Below are positions 1-8,697 of a stretch of 64,000 nt of DNA, piece by piece; position 1 is the first letter of the stretch; each line of letters begins with the position of its first letter. Source of the DNA: Zobellia amurskyensis (lineage in GTDB: Bacteria > Bacteroidota > Bacteroidia > Flavobacteriales > Flavobacteriaceae); NCBI RefSeq assembly GCF_009725985.1, contig NZ_RCNR01000017.1:30525-94524 (forward strand), in the 5' to 3' direction. The translations under genes were made by a program, and so were the position numbers. A model generated the notes under the pieces. It made no database searches and had not been told where the DNA came from. It was given only the letters and a program-made list of their open reading frames with translations.

Positions 1-638
1 AGTGGATAACCATGGATGAAGGCATTTATGAAATAGGTCATAACTCAGATGCGTTTTGTTACGACAATGAGCTGGGAAGGCATAAGGTATATCTGCACTC
101 GTTTCAAATATCAAATAACTTAATTTCCAATCAAGAATACATCACATTCATTGAGGCAGGAGGTTACAAAAAATTTGACCTTTGGCATGCCGAAGGTTGG
201 GATTGGATAAACCAAAATAAAATATCTGCACCGTTATATTGGCACCATATTGATGGCACTTGGTATAACTATACCTTAGGTGGACTTCAAAAAATAACGC
301 TAGAAGCACCTGTAACCCACATTTCATATTTTGAGGCATTTGCCTTTGCGCAATGGAAAGAATGCCGTCTTGCCACAGAATTTGAATGGGAAGCTGCGCA
401 GGCTTTTCTTTCTTGGGGCCAACGTTGGGAATGGACCGAAAGTGCCTACCTACCTTACCCTAATTATAAAAAAGCCGATGGCGCCTTAGGGGAATACAAT
501 GGTAAATTTATGGTAAACCAAAAAGTGCTTCGCGGAGGTTCTGTTGCTACACCAATAAGCCACACAAGACACACCTACCGTAACTTTTTTCAGACCAATT
601 TAAGATGGCAATATACCGGATTAAGGTTAGCCAAATAA
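1..638 (+). CDS. egtB: EgtB-like sulfoxide synthase, C-terminal part (cut by window edge)
   Basis: This is the C-terminal formylglycine-generating-enzyme-like (FGE/SUMF1) domain of an EgtB-type non-haem iron enzyme, which joins a sulfur donor to trimethylhistidine (hercynine) in ergothioneine-type synthesis. The reading frame is open to the left edge (W-I-T precede the first Met at base 12), so the N-terminal DinB-like iron-binding domain lies outside the window and the Met at 12 is not the true start. Visible family signatures are an NELGRHKVYL-like opening, the WEWTESAYLPYP stretch, GEYNGKFMVNQ and the closing RGGS...RHTYRNFF...RWQYTGLRLA block. It sits 50 bases before egtD on the same strand, the usual pairing for this pathway. 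The thiol donor used cannot be read from this fragment. Confidence 0.88.
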   Translation, partial: WITMDEGIYEIGHNSDAFCYDNELGRHKVYLHSFQISNNLISNQEYITFIEAGGYKKFDLWHAEGWDWINQNKISAPLYWHHIDGTWYNYTLGGLQKITLEAPVTHISYFEAFAFAQWKECRLATEFEWEAAQAFLSWGQRWEWTESAYLPYPNYKKADGALGEYNGKFMVNQKVLRGGSVATPISHTRHTYRNFFQTNLRWQYTGLRLAK

Positions 639-688
639 TTTTTAGACACAGCACGTATAGTTTTTAGAACTTTTTCGACTTAAAAAGC

Positions 689-1660
689 ATGCATAAACCA
701 ACCCAAGTACTTTTCGAAACCCAATTTGAAGAAGATGTTCATACCGGGCTAACAGATTTCCCTAAACATTTATCATCTAAATATTTTTACGATGAAAAAG
801 GAGACAGGCTGTTCCAGGATATTATGAGCATGCCAGAATACTATCTTACACAAAAAGAATATGATATTCTTTTGAACCACACCGCAGAGATAGCTCAACT
901 TTTTGCCTCGGGAAATCCAAAATTTAAACTTATAGAATTAGGCGCCGGAGATGGAAAAAAAACTAAAATCCTTTTAAAGCATCTTTCTGAAAATGATTTT
1001 GAATTTAAATATCAGCCTATAGACATAAGTCAAAGTGTTTTAAACGGACTGGAAGATTCGCTTCAAAAAGAACTCCCCAATGTACGTGTAGAACCTCAGC
1101 AGGGTACTTATTTTGAAGCTCTAAAAAAAATAAATTCAGAAAATGGCACCAAGAAAATTATTCTGTTCTTAGGTTCCAATATTGGCAACTTACTTCATGA
1201 ACAAGCTATAGATTTTCTAAAAAATGTTCAAGAACTCATGCAAGATGATGATTTGTTGTTCATTGGTTTTGATATGAAGAAAAACCCACAGACCATTTTA
1301 GATGCCTATAATGACCCAACCGGTATTACTGCCGCATTCAATAAAAATGTTCTAGCTAGAATCAATAACGAATTGGGGGGTAATTTTAACTTAGATAAGT
1401 TTCTACATTGGGAAGTATATGACCCGGAAACCGGAACAGCAAAGAGTTATTTAGTTGCTAAAGAAGCCCAATCCGTAAGGATTGACAAGTTAGACGTACT
1501 AATTAATTTTGGACAGTGGGAAACGATACACACCGAGATTTCACAGAAATATGATGATAAGGTTGTTGCATGGCTTGCCGAAAAAGCAGGCCTAAAAATA
1601 GAAACGGAATTTTGTGACGCCGAAAAGCATTACAAGAATTTTGTGCTAAGAAAAAGGTAA
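689..1660 (+). CDS. egtD: L-histidine N-alpha-methyltransferase EgtD
   Basis: SAM-dependent methyltransferase (323 aa, normal for the family) that trimethylates the alpha-amino group of histidine to give hercynine, the substrate of EgtB. The N-terminal block YFYDEKGDRLF...MPEYYLTQKE is the EgtD/DUF2260 signature; the SAM-binding motif ELGAGDG is at residues 83-89, followed by the PIDIS acidic-loop region. It lies directly behind egtB and should be cotranscribed with it; the small DUF427 gene follows after 56 bases. A cytosolic enzyme. Assignment as EgtD rather than another Methyltransf_33 protein rests on both the motifs and the egtB neighbour. Confidence 0.92.
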   Translation: MHKPTQVLFETQFEEDVHTGLTDFPKHLSSKYFYDEKGDRLFQDIMSMPEYYLTQKEYDILLNHTAEIAQLFASGNPKFKLIELGAGDGKKTKILLKHLSENDFEFKYQPIDISQSVLNGLEDSLQKELPNVRVEPQQGTYFEALKKINSENGTKKIILFLGSNIGNLLHEQAIDFLKNVQELMQDDDLLFIGFDMKKNPQTILDAYNDPTGITAAFNKNVLARINNELGGNFNLDKFLHWEVYDPETGTAKSYLVAKEAQSVRIDKLDVLINFGQWETIHTEISQKYDDKVVAWLAEKAGLKIETEFCDAEKHYKNFVLRKR

Positions 1661-1716
1661 CAACGGTACCATACTTACGAATCTACCATCTATGAAGATG
1701 ATATAAATGTGTTAAT

Positions 1717-1998
1717 ATGAAAGCAATTTGGAACGATACGGTAATAGCTGAAAGCAATGAAACAGTTGTAGTGGAAAACAACCATTATTTCCCTGCGGAA
1801 AGCATCAAAAAAGAATACTTTAAGACAAGTGAAACACATACCACTTGCCCATGGAAGGGCAAGGCCCACTATTACACCCTAGCAGTAGACGGCAAAGAAA
1901 ACCCTGATGCTGCATGGTATTACCCAGAGGTTAGTCTATTGGCTAAAGGCATCAAAGGACGAGTTGCTTTTTGGAAAGGAGTAACCATAGAAGCATAA
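1717..1998 (+). CDS. DUF427 domain protein
   Basis: Small (93 aa) single-domain protein of the DUF427 family. The hallmark segment is visible: paired tryptophans and the TTCPWKGKAHYYTLAVDG stretch at about residues 42-59, followed by AAWYYPEVS. No catalytic function is established for the family, and none is proposed here. It follows egtD on the same strand with 56 bases between, so it may be the last gene of an egtBD transcript, which ends at the hairpin around 2066-2095. Cytosolic: no signal peptide or membrane segment. Confidence 0.8.
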   Translation: MKAIWNDTVIAESNETVVVENNHYFPAESIKKEYFKTSETHTTCPWKGKAHYYTLAVDGKENPDAAWYYPEVSLLAKGIKGRVAFWKGVTIEA

Positions 1999-2065
1999 AA
2001 TAAAACTTCAACCACAGACACTCCTGCAATAGGTGTTCTTTGTTAGTTTTAAATCGATAACAAAA

Positions 2066-2095
2066 AAAGCCGGGACATATTCATGTTCCGGCTTT
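2066..2095. terminator. Bidirectional hairpin terminator between convergent genes
   Basis: Twelve-to-thirteen-pair stem AAAGCCGGGACAT / ATGTTCCGGCTTT (one G-T pair) with a 4-base loop. A run of seven A's precedes it, giving a U-tract on the minus strand for the CBM48 gene; the plus-strand tail is CTATATATTTT. It separates the egt operon from the convergent gene at 2119-2418. Confidence 0.8.
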
Positions 2096-2118
2096 CTATA
2101 TATTTTCTAACGAATGGA

Positions 2119-2418
2119 TTATAGATCCAGAACGGCGTTTTCACCACCTGCATAATCGTTCCACTGGTAACGATCAGCTTCCGCTTCGTTTACGTAGTTT
2201 CCGTCTATGATATACTTAAATTCAAAAGAAGTTTCTTTTGGAAGCTCTAAAGTACCTTTAAAGTTACCATTTTTCAATTTCTTCAATGAACTTGCTTTAT
2301 TAGCTTTCCAGTTATTGAAATCACCTACAACAGCTACTTTTGTTGCTTCATCCGCAGGAACCGTAAAAGTAACCTTACATACGGGTTTTGTTTTGAGATA
2401 CTGTTTTGAAATTGCCAT
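2119..2418 (-). CDS. Stand-alone CBM48 / AMPK-type glycogen-binding domain protein
   Basis: A 99-residue protein consisting of one immunoglobulin-like early-set (E-set) domain of the isoamylase-N/CBM48 (AMPK glycogen-binding) type. Diagnostic features are VTFTVPADEATKVAVVGDFNNWK at the first strands (residues 16-38), the GNFKGTLELP strand, FEFKYIIDG and the WNDYAGGENAVLDL end, including the conserved tryptophans that contact glucan in relatives. There is no enzyme domain, signal peptide or membrane segment, so it is probably a cytosolic glucan-binding or adaptor protein. It is monocistronic, ending at the shared hairpin. Its ligand is unknown. Confidence 0.85.
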   Translation of the reverse strand: MAISKQYLKTKPVCKVTFTVPADEATKVAVVGDFNNWKANKASSLKKLKNGNFKGTLELPKETSFEFKYIIDGNYVNEAEADRYQWNDYAGGENAVLDL

Positions 2419-2587
2419 TATGTATTATTTTAAATTGATTTTTTAGTTTCTAAATCAAGGGCAAAACTAATATATTAAAATGCTCATATACAATGATTAA
2501 CGCATTTTTATCATTTTCGCAATATTAACATAACAAATAGTTAATGGACGCAAAAAAAGGTCTTCCTATTACCTACATTGCCAACCC

Positions 2588-3676
2588 CTATATCACTGTT
2601 TTTAAGATTTTTACAACTTCATTGACATCCTCTTCATTATTATAGAAATGAAAACTGAACCTAATACCCTCTCCACGTTGCGAACAAATGACTCCTTTCT
2701 CCGTTAATTGTTGAAATAGAGCGTTATCTCCCTGTATATTAAATATAGTACTATGGTCTTCTCTACCAACTATTGACTTGGGCAATAGCCCTAGTTCACC
2801 AAATTCTCCTTGAGCCTTCTTAGAAAGCAGTTTTAATTGGTTTTCAATAGCCCCTTTCCCCAATGTATTTAAATACTCTAAGGAAAATTTTAAACTTCCA
2901 AAGTTTAACGTATCAAGATGTCCTGGCTCAAACCGGTTGGCAAACGGTATCCTATCTCGCGCATCAAGATTGTGCCCTGACGCATTGTAACCAATAGTAC
3001 GCACTGTAAACATCTCTTCTACCCCGTCCTTAAATAACATAAACCCATTTCCGTAACCAGATAGCAACCACTTATAAGCACTTGCCCCAAGAACATCCAA
3101 AGGCGAACTCTCAAAATCAAAATTAGATGTACCGCAAAATTGAGTACCATCCGCAATAATCTTCAAGTTAGGAAATTTCAATTTAATTTCTGAAAGAAAT
3201 TTCATACTTATTTTATAGCCGTTTGTCCACTGAACTAAACTTAATGCCAAAACGGATATATCTTCTTTCTTTAATTTTTCCACTATTGCAGTCTCCAAGT
3301 TCTCATTCAACTCAACATAAGAAACGTTGAAACCACGATATTCAAAAGGCCAATTTACTGATGGATAATCATCTTTAACCAATAAAACCTTATGACTTTC
3401 ACCCAATCCCTCCAACAACATATTCAACCCGAGAGTAAAATTTTGAACCAAAGCCGTATTCTCTTTTTTTGCTCCAAAGAAATTGGCCACAGTTTCACGC
3501 GTTTCAGAAACTAATTTAGCAGCTACCTTATTTCTAAAATTACTTCCCCCTATTAAATAATCTAGATCATGCTCTTGCCGCCATTCCATTAAATCATCAT
3601 TAAGCAATCCTGAAGAAGCGGTGTTAGCATATATGTACTGACTTAAAACAGGAAAGTGTTTTCTGGTATTTTTCAT
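2588..3676 (-). CDS. Class V aminotransferase (PLP-dependent, Csd/NifS fold)
   Basis: PLP enzyme of 362 aa with the class V aminotransferase fold. The PLP lysine is K202 in GASAYKWLLSGYG, and D176 in IIADGTQ is the residue that pairs with the PLP ring nitrogen in this fold. The N-terminal FPVLSQYIYANTASSGLL resembles the start of cysteine desulfurase-like and isopenicillin-epimerase-like members. No conserved desulfurase cysteine loop with iron-sulfur partners and no suf/isc neighbours are present, so the substrate cannot be named. Cytosolic and apparently monocistronic, divergent from the 2TM/folA pair. Confidence 0.82.
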   Translation of the reverse strand: MKNTRKHFPVLSQYIYANTASSGLLNDDLMEWRQEHDLDYLIGGSNFRNKVAAKLVSETRETVANFFGAKKENTALVQNFTLGLNMLLEGLGESHKVLLVKDDYPSVNWPFEYRGFNVSYVELNENLETAIVEKLKKEDISVLALSLVQWTNGYKISMKFLSEIKLKFPNLKIIADGTQFCGTSNFDFESSPLDVLGASAYKWLLSGYGNGFMLFKDGVEEMFTVRTIGYNASGHNLDARDRIPFANRFEPGHLDTLNFGSLKFSLEYLNTLGKGAIENQLKLLSKKAQGEFGELGLLPKSIVGREDHSTIFNIQGDNALFQQLTEKGVICSQRGEGIRFSFHFYNNEEDVNEVVKILKTVI

Positions 3677-3734
3677 CTCGTATTTTCTGTGTCGGCAATT
3701 GCCTTATCTTTGTAATCTAAAGATAACTATTCGT

Positions 3735-4124
3735 ATGTTCTCTAAAAACAAAAACCGCTCTGAAGTGGATCTTGAGCAGCATGAAATGCTCGAAAACGCT
3801 CAAACACGCATTAAACAAAAGAAACGTCTATATGTCCATTTCGTAATTTTTCTTATTGGTAGTGTTTTTTTGATTTTAATCAATAAGATTCTAAAATACG
3901 GAGAGACCTATGATTGGTTTATTTGGTGTATTACCTTTTGGGCCTTTTTATTTATCATACACGCATTTAATGTTTTCGTTACCCAAAAATTTATGGGCAA
4001 GGACTGGGAGCGTACCCAACGTGAAAAGTTGGTGGCAAAACAAAAGAAACGTATTGCCGAAATACAAAAAGAGATAGAGACTGATTTTCCGCTTTCTAAA
4101 ATCAATAAAAAGATTGAACCATGA
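3735..4124 (+). CDS. 2TM domain membrane protein
   Basis: Small inner-membrane protein (129 aa from this start) with the 2TM-domain layout common in Flavobacteriaceae: a charged N-terminus, two membrane helices (about residues 33-50 and 61-81, VHFVIFLIGSVFLILI and WFIWCITFWAFLFIIHAF), and a long basic coiled tail ending in KINKKIEP. An upstream in-frame Met at 3699 would add 12 residues that do not fit the family (MPYLCNLKITIR), so the Met at 3735 is preferred. It overlaps folA by four bases (ATGA), implying translational coupling. Function unknown. Confidence 0.75.
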   Translation: MFSKNKNRSEVDLEQHEMLENAQTRIKQKKRLYVHFVIFLIGSVFLILINKILKYGETYDWFIWCITFWAFLFIIHAFNVFVTQKFMGKDWERTQREKLVAKQKKRIAEIQKEIETDFPLSKINKKIEP

Positions 4125-4618
4125 AAACTGTAGCAATGATAGCCGCGGCTGCCGAGAATGATGCTCTGGGAAAAGATAACGACCTTCTGTGGCATTTACC
4201 GGATGATTTTAAAAGGTTTAAAAGCCTTACTTCCGGGCATAGTATTATCATGGGAAGAAAAACATACGAAAGCTTTCCTAAACCTCTTCCCAACCGTAAG
4301 CACATAATTATAACAAGAGATAAGAACTACACGGTAAATTATGACACATGTGTTGTTGTTCATTCGCTACCAGAAGCTTTGGAACTTGTAAAAGACGAGC
4401 CTTTATCCTTTATAATTGGAGGTGGTGAAATTTATAATCTGGGCATGGAAGAAGCCAACAAAATTGAACTTACCCGTGTACACGGAACTTTTGAAGACGC
4501 CGATACGTATTTTCCTAAAATAGACGAATCCGTTTGGGAGCTCGCTACCGAGCAGTACCATCCTATAGATGAGAAACACAAATACGCGTTTACGTATCTT
4601 ACCTATTTAAAAATCTAA
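4121..4618 (+). CDS. folA: Dihydrofolate reductase
   Basis: Reduces dihydrofolate to tetrahydrofolate with NADPH for one-carbon metabolism and thymidylate synthesis. At 165 aa it is a standard chromosomal DHFR: AAENDALGKDNDLLWHLPDDFKRFK carries the Met20-type loop and the substrate-binding acid, IMGRKTYESF is the NADPH motif, and IIGGGEIYNL the second nucleotide motif. It is coupled to the preceding 2TM gene by an ATGA overlap. Its 3' end overlaps the convergent murI by 12 bases, with no hairpin between. Confidence 0.96.
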   Translation: MKTVAMIAAAAENDALGKDNDLLWHLPDDFKRFKSLTSGHSIIMGRKTYESFPKPLPNRKHIIITRDKNYTVNYDTCVVVHSLPEALELVKDEPLSFIIGGGEIYNLGMEEANKIELTRVHGTFEDADTYFPKIDESVWELATEQYHPIDEKHKYAFTYLTYLKI

Positions 4619-5395
4619 TTTCTCAACTTGGAGATTGGCCGTTACGTCTTCAACAAAGCTTTTTAAGACCTCTGGAGCTACATTCGTATGGAGCCTATGT
4701 TTCGCTTCATTCTTTGTAGTATTTATAATTGCATTCTTTTCTAGCACCGCTTTTACCTGCCGGGCAACCGCCTCTCCAGAATCAATAATCTTTACATGGG
4801 CGGGCAGTATACTTTTTAAGATAGGAATCAGGTAAGGATAGTGCGTACACCCCAGAACCAAATGATCCATACCTTGATCAAGCATTGGCCCCACATACTT
4901 ATTCAAAAGCTCCTTGGTCTCCGCTGAATCTATTTTACCATTTTCTATTAACGGAACCAAACCTGTACCTTCTTGCTCTATAATTTTAATACCGTTACCG
5001 TGATTTCCCGATGTACTGTGAAAAAGGCTACTGGAAAGTGTCCCCTTTGTTGCCAATACACCAACAGTCTTTGATTCCGATTGCAAGGCCGCAGGCTTAA
5101 TAGCAGGCTCTATACCTATAAAAGGCACGGTATAATGCGCTCTTAGATAAGAAATAGCATTAGTCGTAGCCGTATTACAGGCTACGACAATGATTTTACA
5201 CCCTTCACCTAAAAGGAACTCGGTATTCTTTATGCTTAACTGAAGAATTTCTTCCTGAGACTTCTCCCCGTAGGGTGCATTTTTACTATCCGCCAAATAA
5301 ATAGTATTCTCATTAGGCAGGAGTTTCTGAATTTCTTTCCAAATGGAAGTCCCTCCTACCCCCGAATCAAAAACACCTATTGGCTGACTGTTCAT
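4607..5395 (-). CDS. murI: Glutamate racemase
   Basis: Makes D-glutamate for peptidoglycan stem peptides; a cofactor-independent cytosolic enzyme of 262 aa. Both catalytic cysteines are present: C73 in VACNTAT and C183 in LGCTHYPYL. The N-terminal GVFDSGVGG and the D/S pair that binds substrate are also intact. It lies 11 bases downstream of the phosphatase gene on the same strand, suggesting a shared transcript, and is convergent with folA. Confidence 0.96.
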   Translation of the reverse strand: MNSQPIGVFDSGVGGTSIWKEIQKLLPNENTIYLADSKNAPYGEKSQEEILQLSIKNTEFLLGEGCKIIVVACNTATTNAISYLRAHYTVPFIGIEPAIKPAALQSESKTVGVLATKGTLSSSLFHSTSGNHGNGIKIIEQEGTGLVPLIENGKIDSAETKELLNKYVGPMLDQGMDHLVLGCTHYPYLIPILKSILPAHVKIIDSGEAVARQVKAVLEKNAIINTTKNEAKHRLHTNVAPEVLKSFVEDVTANLQVEKLDF

Positions 5396-5406
5396 ATACT
5401 TCTTAA

Positions 5407-7068
5407 TTACTCCAATACTTCTACTATTGGACTCCCTGTAGCTCCGCTCGGGAATGCTATTCCTAATAAAGAAGCCACAGTAGGGGCAATATCATCTATT
5501 TCCGTTCTTGCTACCGTACTACCATGTTTAATTCCCGCACCATAAAAAAGCAATGGTACGTGCGTATCATAAATCTGTGGCGAACCATGAGTGGAACCTG
5601 TTTTTGGATATGAAATTACACCCGGAGATAATACGACCAATACATCTCCTGAACGTTTTTGATTATAACCGTTTTGAAGAATATAAGGAATGCCGTGCGT
5701 ATAATCATTCTGCCACATTTGGTATGCCGTATACGTTCGGTCTATACCCTTGTAAGTCAATAGTTCTTTTGCAATACTTTCCTGAACTTCTTGCACACTT
5801 AAATCTAGATTCTTAATAATACTATGGTCTAAAAAGTATTGAGAATTAGAAAAGTCCTTAACAATATCAGTTGTTCCGTAGTTAAACTCCAAGAACTGGG
5901 CGAAATTGGTCTTTATTTCATCCCAAACAATATAATCTGCCGGTATTCTCTGATCTTTTAGATATGAAGGCACTTCAATTGCTGCATGATCTGCCGTTAG
6001 AAATACAGTGTATTCGCCTTTACCAACTTTACGATCTAATTCTTTAAAGAGACGTTCCAGATCTTGATCTAATCTAAGGTAAGTATCTTGAACTTCTTTT
6101 GAGCCTACGCCAAACTTATGACCTACGTAATCTGTACTCGAAAAACTAACGGCCAAGAAATCAGTAATTTCATCTGCTCCCAACTGTTCGGCCTCTAATG
6201 CTGCTATTGCAAAATCAGCAGTCATACTATTGCCAAATGGCGTTGCTTTTAATAGCTCATATTTACCGTTTTCATCCCATAGTGCGGGTAAATCATGTGG
6301 AAAAACCGAAGTCTTCTCTCCTTTGAACAAACCTTCATAGGCATTGTAATCCGTACCACTTTCAACATATTCAGTTATGTTCTTTAGCGTTTTCCAAGGT
6401 TTTTTGTAAGCATCAATAGATTTTGCGCTATTAAACTTATCTACCCAGACAGGCAAATTATCCATATAAAAAGAACTTGTAATCCAAGCACCGTCACTAA
6501 ACCAATACGCCGCGTTAGCCGTATGGCCACCAGGAAGCACCGCTCCCCTATCTTTTAAAGCAATGGCTATGGTCTTGCCTCTCATTTGAGTATGTAAGCG
6601 CAGTTCATCTGTAATAGTCGTAACCGTCATTCTGTGAGGAGACATTTTACCGGCATCAGAAGTAGTACCAACTGAATTGTACTCAGGATCGCCAGCACAA
6701 TATACATCGGTCTCAGTATTCTTATCATACCAATTATTTCCTATTATTCCATGCATGGCGGGGGTTGTACCGGTATACACCGATGTATGGCCAGGGCCTG
6801 TACTTGTTGGCGCATAATTATAATGGTTGTTTTTACAATTAAATCCTTCGTTCACAAAACGCTTGAATCCATCATCACCATAATGATCCCAAAAACGAGT
6901 AATGTAATCATAGCGCATTTGATCAACAATAATACCAACTACAAGCTTGGGGTCGGTTTTTAACTGCGTATCTGTTTGCTCTTTGGATTTTCTTTGACCG
7001 AAAGAATTAGACGGTAAAAATGAGATTGTAAAAATTGTAAAAAATAAGATGAAAAAATTCTTGGACAT
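5407..7068 (-). CDS. PafA-type alkaline phosphatase, secreted
   Basis: Alkaline phosphatase superfamily enzyme of 553 aa with an N-terminal signal peptide (hydrophobic residues 4-18, then SNSFGQ). The metal ligand block VDQMRYDY is at 49-55. The nucleophile is most likely T90 in APTSTGPGH, with N111 in IIGNNWY. The K-x-R pair in ALKDRGAV (K172, R174) is the hallmark of PafA-like phosphate monoesterases, which separates them from diesterase relatives. The second metal site is seen in TADHAAIE. Likely a periplasmic or surface enzyme that frees phosphate from organic monoesters. No Pho-box-like site or phosphate genes are visible nearby. Start chosen at the signal peptide Met. Confidence 0.85.
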   Translation of the reverse strand: MSKNFFILFFTIFTISFLPSNSFGQRKSKEQTDTQLKTDPKLVVGIIVDQMRYDYITRFWDHYGDDGFKRFVNEGFNCKNNHYNYAPTSTGPGHTSVYTGTTPAMHGIIGNNWYDKNTETDVYCAGDPEYNSVGTTSDAGKMSPHRMTVTTITDELRLHTQMRGKTIAIALKDRGAVLPGGHTANAAYWFSDGAWITSSFYMDNLPVWVDKFNSAKSIDAYKKPWKTLKNITEYVESGTDYNAYEGLFKGEKTSVFPHDLPALWDENGKYELLKATPFGNSMTADFAIAALEAEQLGADEITDFLAVSFSSTDYVGHKFGVGSKEVQDTYLRLDQDLERLFKELDRKVGKGEYTVFLTADHAAIEVPSYLKDQRIPADYIVWDEIKTNFAQFLEFNYGTTDIVKDFSNSQYFLDHSIIKNLDLSVQEVQESIAKELLTYKGIDRTYTAYQMWQNDYTHGIPYILQNGYNQKRSGDVLVVLSPGVISYPKTGSTHGSPQIYDTHVPLLFYGAGIKHGSTVARTEIDDIAPTVASLLGIAFPSGATGSPIVEVLE

Positions 7069-7180
7069 AGTAGATTTATTGAGATAGCAAAAGTAAAGAA
7101 ATTCCCCTTTTAAACTTTAAATGCAGGTTAAATGAAATCGTTTATTGTTATTTTTGTTAGGATATACCTATTTTCATCAC

Positions 7181-7921
7181 ATGAACTACCTAAGATCGAT
7201 TGGCAGATATGCCATTATGATAAAAGAGGTCTTTAAGAAACCTACAAAATGGCGCATAATGAAGTCGCTTATTTTGAAAGAAGTAGACGAACTCATCTTC
7301 GGTTCTTTGGGTATCTTGATTTTCATTGCTTTTTTCATGGGTGCCGTTGTAGCAATACAGACGGCATTGAATATTACCAGTGAACTTATACCAAAAAACT
7401 TAGTGGGTTTTGCTACCAGGCAATCTATTATTTTAGAGTTCGCCCCTACTTTCTGCTCTATTATCATGGCCGGAAAGGTAGGCTCTTACATTACGTCTAG
7501 CATTGGCACCATGCGTGTTACCGAACAAATAGATGCTTTGGAAGTTATGGGCGTGAACGCTCTTAACTATTTGGTTTTTCCAAAAATTGTTGCCCTATGC
7601 CTGTACCCTTTTATTATCTCAATTGCCATGTACGTTGGTATTTTTGGAGGCTGGATGGCCGCGGTTTTTGGAGGTTTTAGTACAAGTGCGGACTTCATAG
7701 AGGGAGTTCAATTAGATTTTATTCCTTTTCACGTAACATATGCCTTTCTTAAAACTTTAGTATTCGCTTTTGTTTTGGCCACGGTTCCCTCTTATCACGG
7801 TTTTTATATGACCGGCGGAGCCTTAGAAGTAGGCAAGGCCAGTACCACCTCATTCGTATGGACCAGTGTGGTAATTATTGTAGCGAACTACATACTCACC
7901 CAACTCTTATTAGGCCAATGA
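7181..7921 (+). CDS. mlaE: MlaE/YrbE-family ABC permease
   Basis: Inner-membrane permease of the MlaE family (246 aa from this Met), which in Gram-negatives moves phospholipids between inner and outer membranes together with an MlaF ATPase and an MCE protein. The signature is seen in LEFAPTFCSIIMAGKVGSYITSSIGTMRVTEQIDALEVMG; four to five hydrophobic helices follow. An earlier TTG at 7145 would add a short stretch not found in the family, so the ATG at 7181 is preferred. It overlaps mlaF by four bases. No MCE (mlaD) gene follows here, so the substrate-binding subunit must be encoded elsewhere. Confidence 0.9.
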   Translation: MNYLRSIGRYAIMIKEVFKKPTKWRIMKSLILKEVDELIFGSLGILIFIAFFMGAVVAIQTALNITSELIPKNLVGFATRQSIILEFAPTFCSIIMAGKVGSYITSSIGTMRVTEQIDALEVMGVNALNYLVFPKIVALCLYPFIISIAMYVGIFGGWMAAVFGGFSTSADFIEGVQLDFIPFHVTYAFLKTLVFAFVLATVPSYHGFYMTGGALEVGKASTTSFVWTSVVIIVANYILTQLLLGQ

Positions 7922-8685
7922 TAGAAGTAAACGACATACATAAGTCTTTTGACGATTCCCATATTCTTAAGGGAATCACTACTAGTTTTCAAAAAGGAAA
8001 AACCAATCTAATTATTGGGCAAAGTGGATCAGGAAAAACCGTGTTCCTTAAATGCCTCCTGGGTCTTTTCACCCCGGAAGAAGGCACAATAAGTTATGAC
8101 GGAAAAATATACACAGAACTATCAGATGAACAAAAAAGAGACTTGCGCCAAGAAATGGGAATGGTATTCCAAGGAAGCGCCTTGTTCGATTCCATGACCG
8201 TTGAAGGCAATGTCAAATTTCCTCTTGAAATGTTCACTAAGCAGTCTAAGTCCGAAATGCAGGATAGAGCTGATTTTGTTCTAAAGCGTGTTAACTTGGT
8301 AGATGCACATCATAAATTTCCTTCGGAAATTTCCGGGGGTATGCAAAAACGTGTGGCCATTGCTCGCGCTATCGTAATGAATCCTAAATACTTGTTTTGT
8401 GACGAACCTAACTCTGGTCTTGATCCAAAAACAGCTATTGTAATAGATAACCTTATTAAAGAAATTACGGAAGAATACGATATTACCACCATAATCAACA
8501 CCCACGATATGAACTCGGTCATGGAAATTGGTGAGAAAATTCTTTTTTTAAAGGATGGCCTAAAAGCTTGGGAAGGCACTAACAAGGAAATATTTAAAAC
8601 CGATAACGAAACCGTTACCGATTTTGTGTATTCATCCGACCTTTTTAAGAAAGTACGTCAGATGTATATTGAGGAACGAAACTAA
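7918..8685 (+). CDS. mlaF: MlaF-type ABC transporter ATPase
   Basis: Cytosolic ATPase partner of the MlaE permease (255 aa from ATG 7918, which overlaps the mlaE stop as ATGA). Walker A GQSGSGKT is at residues 34-41; the ABC signature is SGGMQKR and Walker B YLFCDEPNSGLDP, with the unusual N in place of T of the usual EPTSGLDP; the H-loop is NTHDMNSV. An earlier in-frame start at 7858 would lie inside mlaE and is rejected. Predicted role is to power lipid transport for outer-membrane asymmetry. Confidence 0.92.
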   Translation: MIEVNDIHKSFDDSHILKGITTSFQKGKTNLIIGQSGSGKTVFLKCLLGLFTPEEGTISYDGKIYTELSDEQKRDLRQEMGMVFQGSALFDSMTVEGNVKFPLEMFTKQSKSEMQDRADFVLKRVNLVDAHHKFPSEISGGMQKRVAIARAIVMNPKYLFCDEPNSGLDPKTAIVIDNLIKEITEEYDITTIINTHDMNSVMEIGEKILFLKDGLKAWEGTNKEIFKTDNETVTDFVYSSDLFKKVRQMYIEERN

Positions 8686-8697
8686 ATTTTTAAAAGC

